DNA of 64,000 nt from an uncultured Gammaproteobacteria bacterium (GCA_913063125.1 CAJXZM010000005.1:1-64000), one strand, 5' to 3'. Shown: positions 42,887 to 51,858, numbered from the stretch's first letter. The notes: a model not told the origin generated them from the sequence alone. Program-made: numbers and translations.

Positions 42887-43084
42887 ACTGGTTACTTCGC
42901 ATTCAGGGGATGGTAGTGGGGAGGATTTCAAACTCTATCTATTGGGAATAGCGCCTGATTGCTAAGCTTGCAAGCAGAAATATAGTAGGAGGCTCCACCT
43001 GCCTAATAGTTGCCCTAAAAATCATAGGCTTAGGAGTTAGTTGAAGTTTTTCTAAAGCCTGAGGTTGATATAACCGATGTAGAA

Positions 43085-43138
43085 AAGCCATAAAAAAGCC
43101 AACGTCTCGTGAAGAGAGCGTTGGCTTTTTTATGGCTT
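43085..43138. terminator. Long symmetric bidirectional terminator (20-bp outer arms)
   Basis: Arms 43085-43104 and 43119-43138 are perfectly complementary: AAGCCATAAAAAAGCCAACG and its complement. The 14-base centre can add TCTC/GAGA pairs. Pairing continues past the A/T runs. It lies past the end of the autotransporter-like gene (minus strand) and upstream of the hypothetical gene at 42551. Confidence 0.9.
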
Positions 43139-43179
43139 ATTTGCTTAGGGCTTGATTAGAATGTTGATAAGACTGTTTG

Positions 43180-44466
43180 TTAAAACGAAGCTTCCCAGCG
43201 ACCGCCGTAAGATAGCGTGGTTAATGATGTGTCTTCATAAGCAAGGATGCTGTCGTAATCGATATAAGCAGATAAGCCGTAACGGAATGTGGCAGATACA
43301 CCCACCGCTGCGCGGATCCAGTTATCGTCGAAATCGTCGGCTTCAATAGAGAACGTTGAGCCCGCGATACTTGAAAATCGCCCTGTGATGATGTCACGAT
43401 CATCATCTAGTTCTTTTTTCCATTCGGCACGAGCGTGAGGTACAACAACGCCCCAGTCAGTGCTAATAGCATAAGATACCTGGCCGCCCATGGTGAATAC
43501 TTTAGAATCGACGTCTTGTTCATCAACGCTAACTTCAAGACCTACGGTGCCGCGTTCTTCGTAGGCGTCAATTTCACCAGTGATGTAATCAAAGCTGGCA
43601 TAAGGGCCGTAAGAAAGGGCGTTATTATTAAAACTATAACCGCTAGCAATGCTGATGAATGTTTGTTGAGTATCTGTTTTCCCGCCGATGGTGTTAGATA
43701 TAGAACTTACTGTAACCTGCCTTGTTGTTTCTATTTCACCTTCAGCAGAACCAATTAAAACGTCGACATTGAAGGCTTCTTTGTACCAAGTACCGTAAAT
43801 AATAATGTTGGACATGTCATTGTCCATGCCATCACCGTTGCCATCAAACTCTAATGAACTTTGGTTAATACCGTGGGCGATACCACCGATAAGGTTTCTG
43901 CTAAAGCGATAGTCGGCACCAATGGTTGCGGTACGGGCATCATTCTCATAGCCACGCTCTAAATTCGAACCGTCTCGCTCGCCATCGGTTAAAGAGCCGC
44001 TGGCAAAAAATCCCCATTTGCTTATAGGGGCACCTTCACCTGCCGTGCCACCAATGCTATCTGCGATTGCGTGTAGCCATTCACCGGAGAATTCATCGCC
44101 TTTGATAGAGTAGGTTAGGCCTGCAACGCTAACGCCAGTGTTGCCAGTTCGTAACGCTTTAAAGCGTTTGAAGATATTGCCTTTTTGAGCGGCAATTTGT
44201 TGTTTAACGGATGTGAATTGAGCCGCAACTTCTTCAGGATTGGTTGTTGTAGTGTCTGCGTTAGCACATAGTTGTAGAAGCTCGTCAGATGTCAGGGTTC
44301 TGTTCGCAGTTTTTGTGAGAGTTTGATTTTGCCGTACCTCCTCTCCTGCTGCACAAATGCTTTTAAATGCATCTGCTGCGTGAGCAAAATTAACAGATAA
44401 GGCAATAAGCATACCTGCAAATGAAACCAGGCTTGGTTTAAGTGTTGGATATTTTGAAGCAAACAT
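43180..44466 (-). CDS. Autotransporter-type outer membrane beta-barrel protein
   Basis: A 428-residue exported protein. The signal peptide ends VNFAHA. The mature N-terminal ~110 residues carry two Cys and a helix-rich stretch (EEVAAQFTSVKQQIAAQKGN). Residues ~150-428 look like an autotransporter beta-barrel: repeated amphipathic strands with Gly and aromatic residues, as in WGFFASGSLTDGERDG and NLIGGIAHGINQSSLEF, and a terminal Phe (GGRWEASF). The N-terminal passenger is very short for an autotransporter. ATG 44466 is preferred over 44496 because it gives a standard signal. It is divergent from the oxidase-like gene. Confidence 0.82.
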   Translation of the reverse strand: MFASKYPTLKPSLVSFAGMLIALSVNFAHAADAFKSICAAGEEVRQNQTLTKTANRTLTSDELLQLCANADTTTTNPEEVAAQFTSVKQQIAAQKGNIFKRFKALRTGNTGVSVAGLTYSIKGDEFSGEWLHAIADSIGGTAGEGAPISKWGFFASGSLTDGERDGSNLERGYENDARTATIGADYRFSRNLIGGIAHGINQSSLEFDGNGDGMDNDMSNIIIYGTWYKEAFNVDVLIGSAEGEIETTRQVTVSSISNTIGGKTDTQQTFISIASGYSFNNNALSYGPYASFDYITGEIDAYEERGTVGLEVSVDEQDVDSKVFTMGGQVSYAISTDWGVVVPHARAEWKKELDDDRDIITGRFSSIAGSTFSIEADDFDDNWIRAAVGVSATFRYGLSAYIDYDSILAYEDTSLTTLSYGGRWEASF

Positions 44467-44655
44467 AAAAAATCCCCAGATTTTAGTCAATCCCATTAAC
44501 AGGGGCCGTTGATTCCATTACCTCAGCGCCTTCTGCGAGAGCCATTGTATTTATTTATCGTTTTTTTTGGAAGCTTTCTTTAACTGTGGGCATTGCTGGT
44601 CTATATGTGCATCCAGTATGATTCACAATAAATGGATAACTAAGAAGAAATTGTA

Positions 44656-46014
44656 ATGGGGAAGAATGACTTGAATGCTTTTGTATTAAATATTGAGTCT
44701 GAAGCGCAGAAAAAGATCGCAATAAAATGGTTGGGCTTAGCTGTGGCGTCGTTGCTAGCGGCTGGGGTGTTTTCGCTTTTACTTGTGTTATCTCGAACTC
44801 CAGGAATACAAAGTATCATTCCTTGGATTGATTTTTTCCATGTGGCGCTGGTTGTACATGTCGACTTGTCGGTGTTGATTTGGTTTTTATCCATGGCAGG
44901 GGTATTTTGGACCGTCAGCAATCCACGTAGTGGAGGCTTTGTCGATCAGATAGCTTGGCTATTGGCAGTTGTAGGAACGTTGACTATGGTATCCAGCCCG
45001 TTTTTTGGTGTGGGCGACCCGTTAATGAATAACTATGTGCCGGTGTTACAGCACCCAGTATATTACGGCGCGTTATGTGTGTTTGGTTTGGGGGTGATGT
45101 TGTTGTTAACAGGGCGCTTGATTTATCTGCCTGCTATTCCTCGTGATGGTAAAAGTACGCTCGCATTTGCCAGTTATATTGCGGCGATACCAACGCTGTT
45201 AAGTATTGTTGCCTTGTTATGGAGTTATAAAGCAATCCCCGACACGCATTCAGGGGAACTGTACTTTGAAGTGTTGTTTTGGGGAGCGGGACACACCTTG
45301 CAGTTCACACACACTTTATTGTTACTGGTTGCCTGGGTTTGGTTGGCGCAAGTGTGTGGCGCCAAATTCACACAGAAACCGATGTGGCTGGCAGGTTTGT
45401 GTGTGTTGACAATATTACCCATTGTTTTAGTGCCTTGGATATACCTAAATGCACCTGTTGAATCGGTGTCTCACCGCATAGGATTTACTAAATTAATGCA
45501 GTATGGCGGGCTAGCGTGCTTGCCGCTAGGTGTTGTTGCAATTTGGCAGTTAATCATCATGCCAAGAGCTGCAGATGAGGTGAAGCCAATGAAATCAGCA
45601 TTGATTGCGTCATTTATTCTTTTTTCAGCTGGCGGTATCATTGGATTTTTAATTGAAGGTGTGAACGTTGTTATTCCCGCCCATTATCACGGGTCTATTG
45701 TGGGGGTGACGTTATCATTTATGGGGGTAGCGTATTTGCTAATGCCGAAATTGGGATTAGGTCAACCGAATGTGCGTTTGGCAAAAATACAGCCTTATGT
45801 TTATGGTGGTGGTCAATTAATGCATATCCTTGGTCTTGCATGGTCTGGTGGTTACGGCGTACAGAGAAAAACCGCAGGCGCCGCTCAAGGTTTAGATCGT
45901 TTGCCGGAGGTGCTGGGGATGGGGATGATGGGGCTAGGAGGTTTGATTTCCACGATTGGTGGGTTGTTATTTTTGATCGTTATCATCAAGGCGTGGCGAG
46001 AAAAGCAACGCTAG
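44656..46014 (+). CDS. Orphan heme-copper-oxidase subunit I-like membrane protein
   Basis: A 452-residue protein with about twelve hydrophobic helices and a loose match to heme-copper oxidase subunit I. Candidate heme ligands are H68 in helix II, H343/H345 in AHYHG (helix X), and H213 in GAGHTLQF at the place of HPEVY. The His-His pair of helix VII, which completes the CuB site in ordinary oxidases, is not apparent. It may therefore bind heme without full oxygen chemistry. No subunit II or III lies with it. The aa3 oxidase and heme A genes follow on the opposite strand, which suggests a respiratory or heme-handling role. Confidence 0.7.
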   Translation: MGKNDLNAFVLNIESEAQKKIAIKWLGLAVASLLAAGVFSLLLVLSRTPGIQSIIPWIDFFHVALVVHVDLSVLIWFLSMAGVFWTVSNPRSGGFVDQIAWLLAVVGTLTMVSSPFFGVGDPLMNNYVPVLQHPVYYGALCVFGLGVMLLLTGRLIYLPAIPRDGKSTLAFASYIAAIPTLLSIVALLWSYKAIPDTHSGELYFEVLFWGAGHTLQFTHTLLLLVAWVWLAQVCGAKFTQKPMWLAGLCVLTILPIVLVPWIYLNAPVESVSHRIGFTKLMQYGGLACLPLGVVAIWQLIIMPRAADEVKPMKSALIASFILFSAGGIIGFLIEGVNVVIPAHYHGSIVGVTLSFMGVAYLLMPKLGLGQPNVRLAKIQPYVYGGGQLMHILGLAWSGGYGVQRKTAGAAQGLDRLPEVLGMGMMGLGGLISTIGGLLFLIVIIKAWREKQR

Positions 46015-46044
46015 GAAAGTAGGCTCAACTAATATTGTTGTTTA

Positions 46045-46105
46045 AGAACAGAACTAAAAAAGCCGCTCAATGTAATGTATTGAGCGGCTTTTTTAGTTCT
46101 GTTCT
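46045..46105. terminator. Long symmetric bidirectional terminator (27-bp perfect arms)
   Basis: Arms 46045-46071 and 46079-46105 pair perfectly around a 7-base loop. The core is AAAAAAGCCGCTCAAT and its complement, with pairing extended by AGAACAGAACT beyond the A/T run. It separates the convergent oxidase-like gene and ctaB. Confidence 0.95.
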
Positions 46106-46122
46106 GTTTGAGTGCTGAAACG

Positions 46123-47034
46123 TTAAGCTATCGCTCTAAAACCTATGCGTAAGTAATGATCTACCAGCAAAAAGCCAAACAATGCGGTGAGGTAAAAAAT
46201 GGAATACGCAAAGGTCTTCATCGCATGCTCGTCACCTTCACTTCGATACAACCTAAACGCGTGATAGATAAAGCCAACGCCCAGTGCGACAGCCCCTGCT
46301 AAGTAAATAAGCCCTGACATGTTAATGGCAAAAGGAATTAGCGTCACTGCCAGTAGCATCACCGTATAAAGCAACACTTGTATTTTGGTAAAAGGAATGC
46401 CGTGGGTAACGGGAAGCATCGGTACATCCACTTTTGCATAATCATCTCTACGACGTATTGCAAGCGCCCAAAAATGAGGAGGAGTCCAAATAAAGATAAT
46501 AAGGAAGAGTAACAATGCTTCAGTATTAACTTCACCTGTAACCGCAGTCCAACCTAGGATGGGAGGGGCAGCACCGGCAGCACCACCCCAAACAATATTG
46601 TGTGGCGTAGATCGCTTTAGGAACATTGTGTAAATAACGGCATAACCAATAACACAGATAAACGTTAGAATGGCGGTAAGCACGTTTGTAGTGATGAGCA
46701 AAATAACCATTGAAATGATCGTCAGCGACAATGCAAACGTAATGGCTGAACGGGAAGACAAACCACCAGTAGGTAGAGGGCGACCCTTAGTTCGTTCCAT
46801 CGCGGCATCAATTTTCTGATCCACCCAATGATTAACTGCGGCACCGGATGCCGCAGCAAGCCCAATACCCAGGGAACCAAAAAACAAAATATCTAATGGA
46901 ATCATGCCAGGTGTAGAAAGTAACATGCCAACAATGGCGGTGAATACAATCAACAAAACCACTTTTGGCTTGCAGAGTTCCAGGTAATGGCGCCAGGTTA
47001 AACTGACTTCTTCTGTTAATGTAGGATTGTTCAT
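46123..47034 (-). CDS. ctaB: Protoheme IX farnesyltransferase (heme O synthase)
   Basis: CtaB/CyoE adds a farnesyl group to heme B, giving heme O, in the inner membrane. The 303 residues have multiple helices and the prenyltransferase motif NHWVDQKIDAAMERTKGRPL, with the Asp and Arg residues that bind the prenyl diphosphate. A second motif, RRRDDYAKVDVPMLPVTHG, is also present. The gene is downstream of ctaA, the next step to heme A, and serves the aa3 oxidase encoded upstream in the same direction. Confidence 0.96.
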   Translation of the reverse strand: MNNPTLTEEVSLTWRHYLELCKPKVVLLIVFTAIVGMLLSTPGMIPLDILFFGSLGIGLAAASGAAVNHWVDQKIDAAMERTKGRPLPTGGLSSRSAITFALSLTIISMVILLITTNVLTAILTFICVIGYAVIYTMFLKRSTPHNIVWGGAAGAAPPILGWTAVTGEVNTEALLLFLIIFIWTPPHFWALAIRRRDDYAKVDVPMLPVTHGIPFTKIQVLLYTVMLLAVTLIPFAINMSGLIYLAGAVALGVGFIYHAFRLYRSEGDEHAMKTFAYSIFYLTALFGFLLVDHYLRIGFRAIA

Positions 47035-47114
47035 TGTCTCTCTATTTTCCGTGGAGTCGATTTTATAATTGTTATGTTTTTTGTTGGCTGCTCAATGAAC
47101 AGTTGTGTGTTTCG

Positions 47115-48185
47115 TTAATTCGGTAGTGCTTCGGGAGAGTAGTCGGCTTTGGTAGCACGTGTTACTTCGGTTAGTGATTGATGGCTTTTTATTCTCCGGT
47201 TAACAGTCACTAAAGAAAGCAAGAGGATTGCTGCCCCCCCGTTGTGAGCAACTGCAATCGCTACCGGTAATACTAAAATAATGTTTAGGAGCCCTAAGGT
47301 GATTTGAATACAAAGAGCGAGCGCTATCAGCGCACCAAAACGTCTTCCCGGCCATGAGCCCGAAAATAATAGTGCTAACGATAAACCACCAACAACCAAA
47401 AATGTAATGACTGCACCAATACGGTGTGTCAAATGCACCGCAGTGCCTGCCTCTCTAGAAAGTACGCCGCCTTCGTAATTCACGCCAACCTCACGCCACA
47501 GCGTAAAACCTTCTTTAAAATCAGTTGGTGGTAACCATTGCCCCTGACAAGTTGGTAAATCCCAGCAATGCAGCGCCACATAGTTTGTGCTCGTCCAGCC
47601 ACCTAAAGCAATCTGACAATACACTACAATTAATGCAAGCAATGCCCAGCGTTTTAGCGTCGGGGATACACCTAAACGAGTATCGCCTTTATCTCGATGT
47701 ATTTTGTTTTGCCAATGCGTCAGCATTGACCACCATAGCAGCGCCAATGTTAGCATGCCGCCCAAAAGGTGCAGCGTTACAATGGCGGGTTTAAGTAACA
47801 ACGTCACGGTCCACATACCTAATGCGCCCTGAAAGCCAACCAGCACTACAAGAAATAAGGGGAGTTTAACTTGTTGGCCCGGTGCTTTTCGTTGTTTCCA
47901 GGCCATACCCGCAAGAACAAGAATGAATAATCCTAGTGTGCTGGCAAAGTAACGGTGGATCATTTCTTTCCAGGCTTTCGGAGATTCAACAGGCTGCCCA
48001 GGGAATGCTTGGTTGGCAGCTGCAACGTCAGTTTCTGCTGTGGGGGCAAGTAGTTTTCCGTAACAGCCGGGCCAATCGGGGCAGCCAAGACCAGCATCGG
48101 ATAGCCGAACATAAGCCCCAAGCACGATAACAAAGAGTGCAAGCAAAGTGGCAACAAATGAAATTCTTAAGAACGTTTTATCCAT
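47115..48185 (-). CDS. ctaA: Heme A synthase CtaA (COX15)
   Basis: CtaA oxidises heme O to heme A for cytochrome aa3. The 356-residue, eight-helix protein has the motif GAYVRLSDAGLGCPDWPGCYGK near the N-terminus, with the Cys pair, and heme-binding His residues in EMIHRYFAS and VHLTHRIGA. The order ctaA then ctaB and the neighbouring oxidase genes match Pseudomonas. The 23-base gap after the SCO-like gene suggests a shared transcript. Confidence 0.96.
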   Translation of the reverse strand: MDKTFLRISFVATLLALFVIVLGAYVRLSDAGLGCPDWPGCYGKLLAPTAETDVAAANQAFPGQPVESPKAWKEMIHRYFASTLGLFILVLAGMAWKQRKAPGQQVKLPLFLVVLVGFQGALGMWTVTLLLKPAIVTLHLLGGMLTLALLWWSMLTHWQNKIHRDKGDTRLGVSPTLKRWALLALIVVYCQIALGGWTSTNYVALHCWDLPTCQGQWLPPTDFKEGFTLWREVGVNYEGGVLSREAGTAVHLTHRIGAVITFLVVGGLSLALLFSGSWPGRRFGALIALALCIQITLGLLNIILVLPVAIAVAHNGGAAILLLSLVTVNRRIKSHQSLTEVTRATKADYSPEALPN

Positions 48186-48208
48186 AATCCTTTTAATGCT
48201 TCTGGAGG

Positions 48209-48862
48209 TTAAATATCTGGCTTGTTAACTTTAAGTAATCGTTGTAGGTCCTTTAAGACACCTTTTTTCTGGTCGCTACCTGCGGGGTAAACCATCATGA
48301 GGTTGCCATATGGATCTACCATGAAAATACTGTTTTCGATAACAGGGGTAACACTCGCGAATGCTTTTTTGATGCGTTGTGTTGCTTCGTTTTGTTGCGT
48401 AATAATAGCAAGTTGCGGAAATTCTTTGCTCAAATCAACAGTTAAACCGCTTAAGGCGTCGGGGGTTTCTAACAAAATGATTGGCTTGATGACTTTTCGG
48501 TTAACACCCATTGATTTCCTGTTTTGACGGATGCTGAAAAGTGTTTCTTGGCAAGGTTTTTCACACGCAGATGTGACAGTGATAAGTGACCAGCTGCCAG
48601 CAACATCAGTCTCTGTTAGAAAAGAGCCGTCTTTTTGCTCTAATGAAAATTTGCCCAATGCTATAACAGGAGAAACCAGTTCACCGTGGTTGTTGGGTTT
48701 TTCAAAGGAAGCAGAGTCACCGCTGTATATGAAATACCAGGAAATAACATAGGGTAAACCGAATAAAAGCACCATGGCAAAAAATGGGTTTACAAATCGT
48801 CTATAACCTGTATACAGATTGGTCTTTTTTGTATCTTGGTGCTGTGCGGGAATGTCAGTCAT
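48209..48862 (-). CDS. Membrane-anchored SCO/thioredoxin-like protein of the cox cluster
   Basis: A 217-residue protein with one N-terminal membrane anchor (PFFAMVLLFGLPYVISWYFI) and a periplasmic thioredoxin-like domain. The segment SLITVTSACEKPCQETLFSI has a CxxxC pair at the place where SCO proteins have their copper-binding CxxxC, and IFMVDPYGNLMMVY is the later cis-Pro/strand region. It may deliver copper or reduce the CuA cysteines. Pseudomonas has an equivalent gene between SURF1 and ctaA. The start is ATG 48862, which overlaps the end of the SURF1 gene. Confidence 0.85.
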   Translation of the reverse strand: MTDIPAQHQDTKKTNLYTGYRRFVNPFFAMVLLFGLPYVISWYFIYSGDSASFEKPNNHGELVSPVIALGKFSLEQKDGSFLTETDVAGSWSLITVTSACEKPCQETLFSIRQNRKSMGVNRKVIKPIILLETPDALSGLTVDLSKEFPQLAIITQQNEATQRIKKAFASVTPVIENSIFMVDPYGNLMMVYPAGSDQKKGVLKDLQRLLKVNKPDI

Positions 48863-49607
48863 GCTCTGATCCTGTTTTATTCTTTTTGACGCTTGTTCCA
48901 AAGAACGCTATTAAAACAAACAATGCAAAAACAAACCACTGTATTGCATAACCAATGTGCATGCCTGTTTTGGCTTCAAACTGTGGCCATTGCTTGATGA
49001 GTGATGAGTCGAGGGGAGTGTTAGCGTTTGTGCTGGAGCTTGATGCAAGCCTAAGTACTAGAGGTAGTATGTTGTAACCTACTGTTTTTTCGAAATGCTT
49101 TGTGTCCATGTAATACCAAAGAGGCGGGGTATCAGAAACTGGACTGTCGATGTTGCCTAAAATAACAGGCTTTGAACGTGGCTTTGCTAAGGTGCCATGT
49201 AATGTTTGGTTACTTAAATCTATCACTGCTTCGGGTAAATCAAGCCGTGGCCTCTTTTGTGCTATCCAGCCCCGGTTCACTAAAATCACGTCATCAGTAC
49301 CCGCTATTTCAAACGGAGTGATGACGTAAAACCCAGGTTTGCCACTTTGTATGATGTTGTCTAATAAAAACTGTTCGGATTCTCGATATTTTCCTGTTGC
49401 CGTTGCTTTAGTATAGGGAAGAGCATCGGGTGATGGCGTTTGATTCAATGAGACAGGGGGCTGTTCAGTGCGTTTCTTTATTTCATGTTGTTGTTGTTCT
49501 TTTTCTTCAGCCCGATTAACTTGCCAAATACCAAGGCTCAAAAAAACACCAAACAATATTAAGCAAAATACAGTTAGAAAAAATGTGGGCTTAAATGTGT
49601 ATGGCAT
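48855..49607 (-). CDS. SURF1 family cytochrome oxidase assembly protein
   Basis: SURF1/Shy1 aids heme A insertion into subunit I. The 250 residues have membrane segments at both ends (FFLTVFCLILFGVFLSLGIW and IGYAIQWFVFALFVLIAFFG) around a periplasmic domain. The family motifs GIWQVNRAEEKE, LVNRGWIA and HIGYAIQWF are visible. Its stop overlaps the SCO-like gene start. It is divergent from the DUF2909 gene. Confidence 0.93.
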   Translation of the reverse strand: MPYTFKPTFFLTVFCLILFGVFLSLGIWQVNRAEEKEQQQHEIKKRTEQPPVSLNQTPSPDALPYTKATATGKYRESEQFLLDNIIQSGKPGFYVITPFEIAGTDDVILVNRGWIAQKRPRLDLPEAVIDLSNQTLHGTLAKPRSKPVILGNIDSPVSDTPPLWYYMDTKHFEKTVGYNILPLVLRLASSSSTNANTPLDSSLIKQWPQFEAKTGMHIGYAIQWFVFALFVLIAFFGTSVKKNKTGSEHD

Positions 49608-49718
49608 GGTTTGGACTCAGGCATTATTTTTGTTACGCTGCATTCTTTGGTTAGGGCGCGTAGGTGTTTTTTTCATCGAAAAAAGAGCCCGTAAGATAAC
49701 ATTTATATAGAGATTTGT

Positions 49719-49925
49719 ATGACCTTTTATAAAATAATCGTAGTGATTAACTTGATATTGGTGCTTATTAGTTTAGGTGCTGGTGCTGTGTTTTTAGGGA
49801 AAGATGGAGACAACGATACTCGAGTATTAACGGCGTTAACCGTTAGGATATCATTATCAATATCATTGCTTATTCTGTTAATTGGCGGATATTATTTTGG
49901 TTTAATAACCCCTAATCGTTTTTAG
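49719..49925 (+). CDS. DUF2909 twin-transmembrane protein
   Basis: A 68-residue protein with two membrane helices (IIVVINLILVLISLGAGAVF and a second near LSISLLILLIGGYYFG) linked by a charged loop (GKDGDNDTR). This is the DUF2909 layout, a family found in the cox cluster of pseudomonads between coxIII and SURF1, as here. It may help assemble the oxidase, but no function is proven. It is the only plus-strand gene inside the cluster. A symmetric terminator follows. Confidence 0.88.
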   Translation: MTFYKIIVVINLILVLISLGAGAVFLGKDGDNDTRVLTALTVRISLSISLLILLIGGYYFGLITPNRF

Positions 49926-49950
49926 ATTCGGTGATACGTGAGGTATTAAG

Positions 49951-49997
49951 AGCGCAATAAAAAGGGGCATGTTGAACATGCCCCTTTTTATTGCGCT
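49951..49997. terminator. Symmetric bidirectional terminator (23-bp perfect arms)
   Basis: Arms 49951-49973 and 49975-49997 are perfectly complementary around one base. The core AAAAAGGGGCATGTT and its complement is extended by AGCGCAAT outside the A/T run. It separates DUF2909 from the convergent coxIII gene. Confidence 0.95.
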
Positions 49998-50030
49998 ACT
50001 ATACGCTACGACATTGCTATCGTTGCAATA

Positions 50031-50912
50031 TCATAACCAGTAGACAAAGAAGTACAAACCTAACCAAACCACATCAACAAAGTGCCAGTACCAAGCAACA
50101 GCCTCAAATGCAAAATGTTTCTCGTTACTAAAATGGCCCTTGGCGCTACGTACAAATATCACCATTAGCATTATGGTACCGATGGTGACATGCATGCCGT
50201 GGAAGCCTGTTAACATATAAAAGGTTGAGCCATAAATACCGGAGTTAAGTGTGAGCCCCATTGCGTTGTATGCGTGATAGTACTCGTAGGCTTGAAAGCC
50301 AAAAAATATCAAGCCTAGTGTAATGGTGACTCCTAGGCCGGCGAGCAATTGCTTTTGATGACCTTTTTTTAGCGCGTGGTGTGCCCAGGTGAGCGTTACT
50401 CCGCTGGAAAGCAGAATGACGGTGTTATATAGCGGAATGCCACCTGCTCCCATTGCTTCTTTTACTTGCGTATATTGAGCGCCAGCGTCAGGAGTGGAAA
50501 TTAGCGGCCAGGCTGCGGTAAAACCCTCCCACAACAAGTTTGAGCTCCCCAGGTGACCTTCTCCGCCGAGCCAAGGTAAAGATATGGCACGGATATAATA
50601 AAGCGAGCCAAACAGCGCAACAAAGAAGAATACTTCAGACGTAATAAACCAAATCATGCCTTGGCGGAATGAGGCGTCTACTTGAGTGCTGTATTTTCCT
50701 GACATGCTTTCGTCGATAACTTCGCCAAACCAGCCAAAAAATAAATAGCCAACCACTAATAATCCAGCAATTGACATGTAAGAGCCAATTGTTATGTCAT
50801 TTACCGAAAGGGCGATACCCAATACAGTGAGGAATATGCCAATAACCCCAATAATGGGCCATTTGCTACCTTCGGGTACATAATAATGTTCAGAACTTGC
50901 TGCTGCAGTCAT
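50031..50912 (-). CDS. ctaE: Cytochrome c oxidase subunit III
   Basis: Subunit III stabilises the aa3 oxidase and its proton uptake path. The 293 residues have seven membrane helices and the family stretches FFVALFGSLYYIRA, GSTFYMLTGFHGMHVTIGT (conserved Glu/His region) and FEAVAWYWHFVDVVWLGLYF near the C-terminus. It follows ctaG in the usual order. The end is 34 bases from a bidirectional terminator. Confidence 0.97.
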   Translation of the reverse strand: MTAAASSEHYYVPEGSKWPIIGVIGIFLTVLGIALSVNDITIGSYMSIAGLLVVGYLFFGWFGEVIDESMSGKYSTQVDASFRQGMIWFITSEVFFFVALFGSLYYIRAISLPWLGGEGHLGSSNLLWEGFTAAWPLISTPDAGAQYTQVKEAMGAGGIPLYNTVILLSSGVTLTWAHHALKKGHQKQLLAGLGVTITLGLIFFGFQAYEYYHAYNAMGLTLNSGIYGSTFYMLTGFHGMHVTIGTIMLMVIFVRSAKGHFSNEKHFAFEAVAWYWHFVDVVWLGLYFFVYWL

Positions 50913-50981
50913 GTTTCCCTAGTCCTTATTTTAATTACAGTTAATTTTTGTTTTATTCTGTTCTTGTTCGTGGGCTCGTAA

Positions 50982-51635
50982 TTATAGAGAGCCAACTGAA
51001 GGAAGGTTGCTTTTATCGGGTTTAAGTGACTCGGTACGATTGGTGTCCATGATGGTATAGGATAGCGTGATCGTACTGATGTCGTCCGGTAAGTCGGTGT
51101 CTACTACAAATTGTAGTTTCATATCCACCGCTTCGCCTGCCTTCAATGTTTGTGTTTCAAAACAAAAACATTCTATTTTCTTAAAGTGCTTGGTGGCTTG
51201 CCAGGGGGTAATGCCAGGAATGGATTGTGTTACTACTGTTTTGTCGGAGTGGTTCTTGACGTAATAACTGATTGTTGTTTTTTCTCCTGGTTTTACAGTG
51301 ACAGATCGTACATTGGGTTTGAATTCCCATGCCACATTGCCATTAATGGTTGCATCAAACTGTACCTTGATGTCCCGCGCTGCATTTTCAACTGTTCCCT
51401 CGGTGTCTGAGGTTGTCGTTTTTACTGCGGCTAGAGCTTCGGCACTATTGGTTGATATGCTGTTCCAGCCAGCGACACTGCATACCAGTCGATATAGAGG
51501 TACCATAGCAAATGCAAAACCAAACATTAGCACGGTGACTAAAGCAAGCGTTAGTACCGTTCGTTTGTTATTTGTTTTACGTGTGGTGGCTGTATCTGTT
51601 TGGTCTTGTGACGGATTTTGATCTGATTCACTCAT
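50982..51635 (-). CDS. ctaG: Cytochrome c oxidase assembly protein CtaG (Cox11)
   Basis: CtaG delivers copper to the CuB site of subunit I. The 217-residue protein has one N-terminal helix (LTLALVTVLMFGFAFAMVPL) followed by a periplasmic immunoglobulin-like domain with the copper-binding CFCF motif (KIECFCFETQTLKAGE). GITPWQATKHFKKIECFC is highly typical. It lies between coxIII and a 42-residue small protein, in the conserved cox order. Confidence 0.96.
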   Translation of the reverse strand: MSESDQNPSQDQTDTATTRKTNNKRTVLTLALVTVLMFGFAFAMVPLYRLVCSVAGWNSISTNSAEALAAVKTTTSDTEGTVENAARDIKVQFDATINGNVAWEFKPNVRSVTVKPGEKTTISYYVKNHSDKTVVTQSIPGITPWQATKHFKKIECFCFETQTLKAGEAVDMKLQFVVDTDLPDDISTITLSYTIMDTNRTESLKPDKSNLPSVGSL

Positions 51636-51649
51636 AATTCGAGCCTAGG

Positions 51650-51778
51650 TTATGCTGCTAGAGTCTTGCTAACGCCGTAGGCTGCTAAACAAAGGCTTGC
51701 TAGTGCAAGACCTGCTAAAAGCAATGCGACGTTTCTGTTTGCTTTTTTTAGCGCGGCGTCTTGTTGGTTGTCGTTCAT
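51650..51778 (-). CDS. Cytochrome oxidase small assembly protein (42 aa)
   Basis: A short gene read on the minus strand between ctaD and ctaG. The product MNDNQQDAALKKANRNVALL... has a charged, polar first third and a single membrane helix (residues ~17-35). This fits the small proteins annotated as cytochrome oxidase small assembly protein at the same place in cox clusters of beta- and gammaproteobacteria. It probably assists subunit I maturation; this is inferred from position. The gap to ctaG is 14 bases, consistent with co-transcription. Confidence 0.75.
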   Translation of the reverse strand: MNDNQQDAALKKANRNVALLLAGLALASLCLAAYGVSKTLAA

Positions 51779-51858
51779 AGTCTGCTCCGTACTCTTGCTA
51801 TCGGCATCAGGATTGAAAGATGGTTCACCCTGGTGCCGATAGTAAGAAAAGTATCGAT

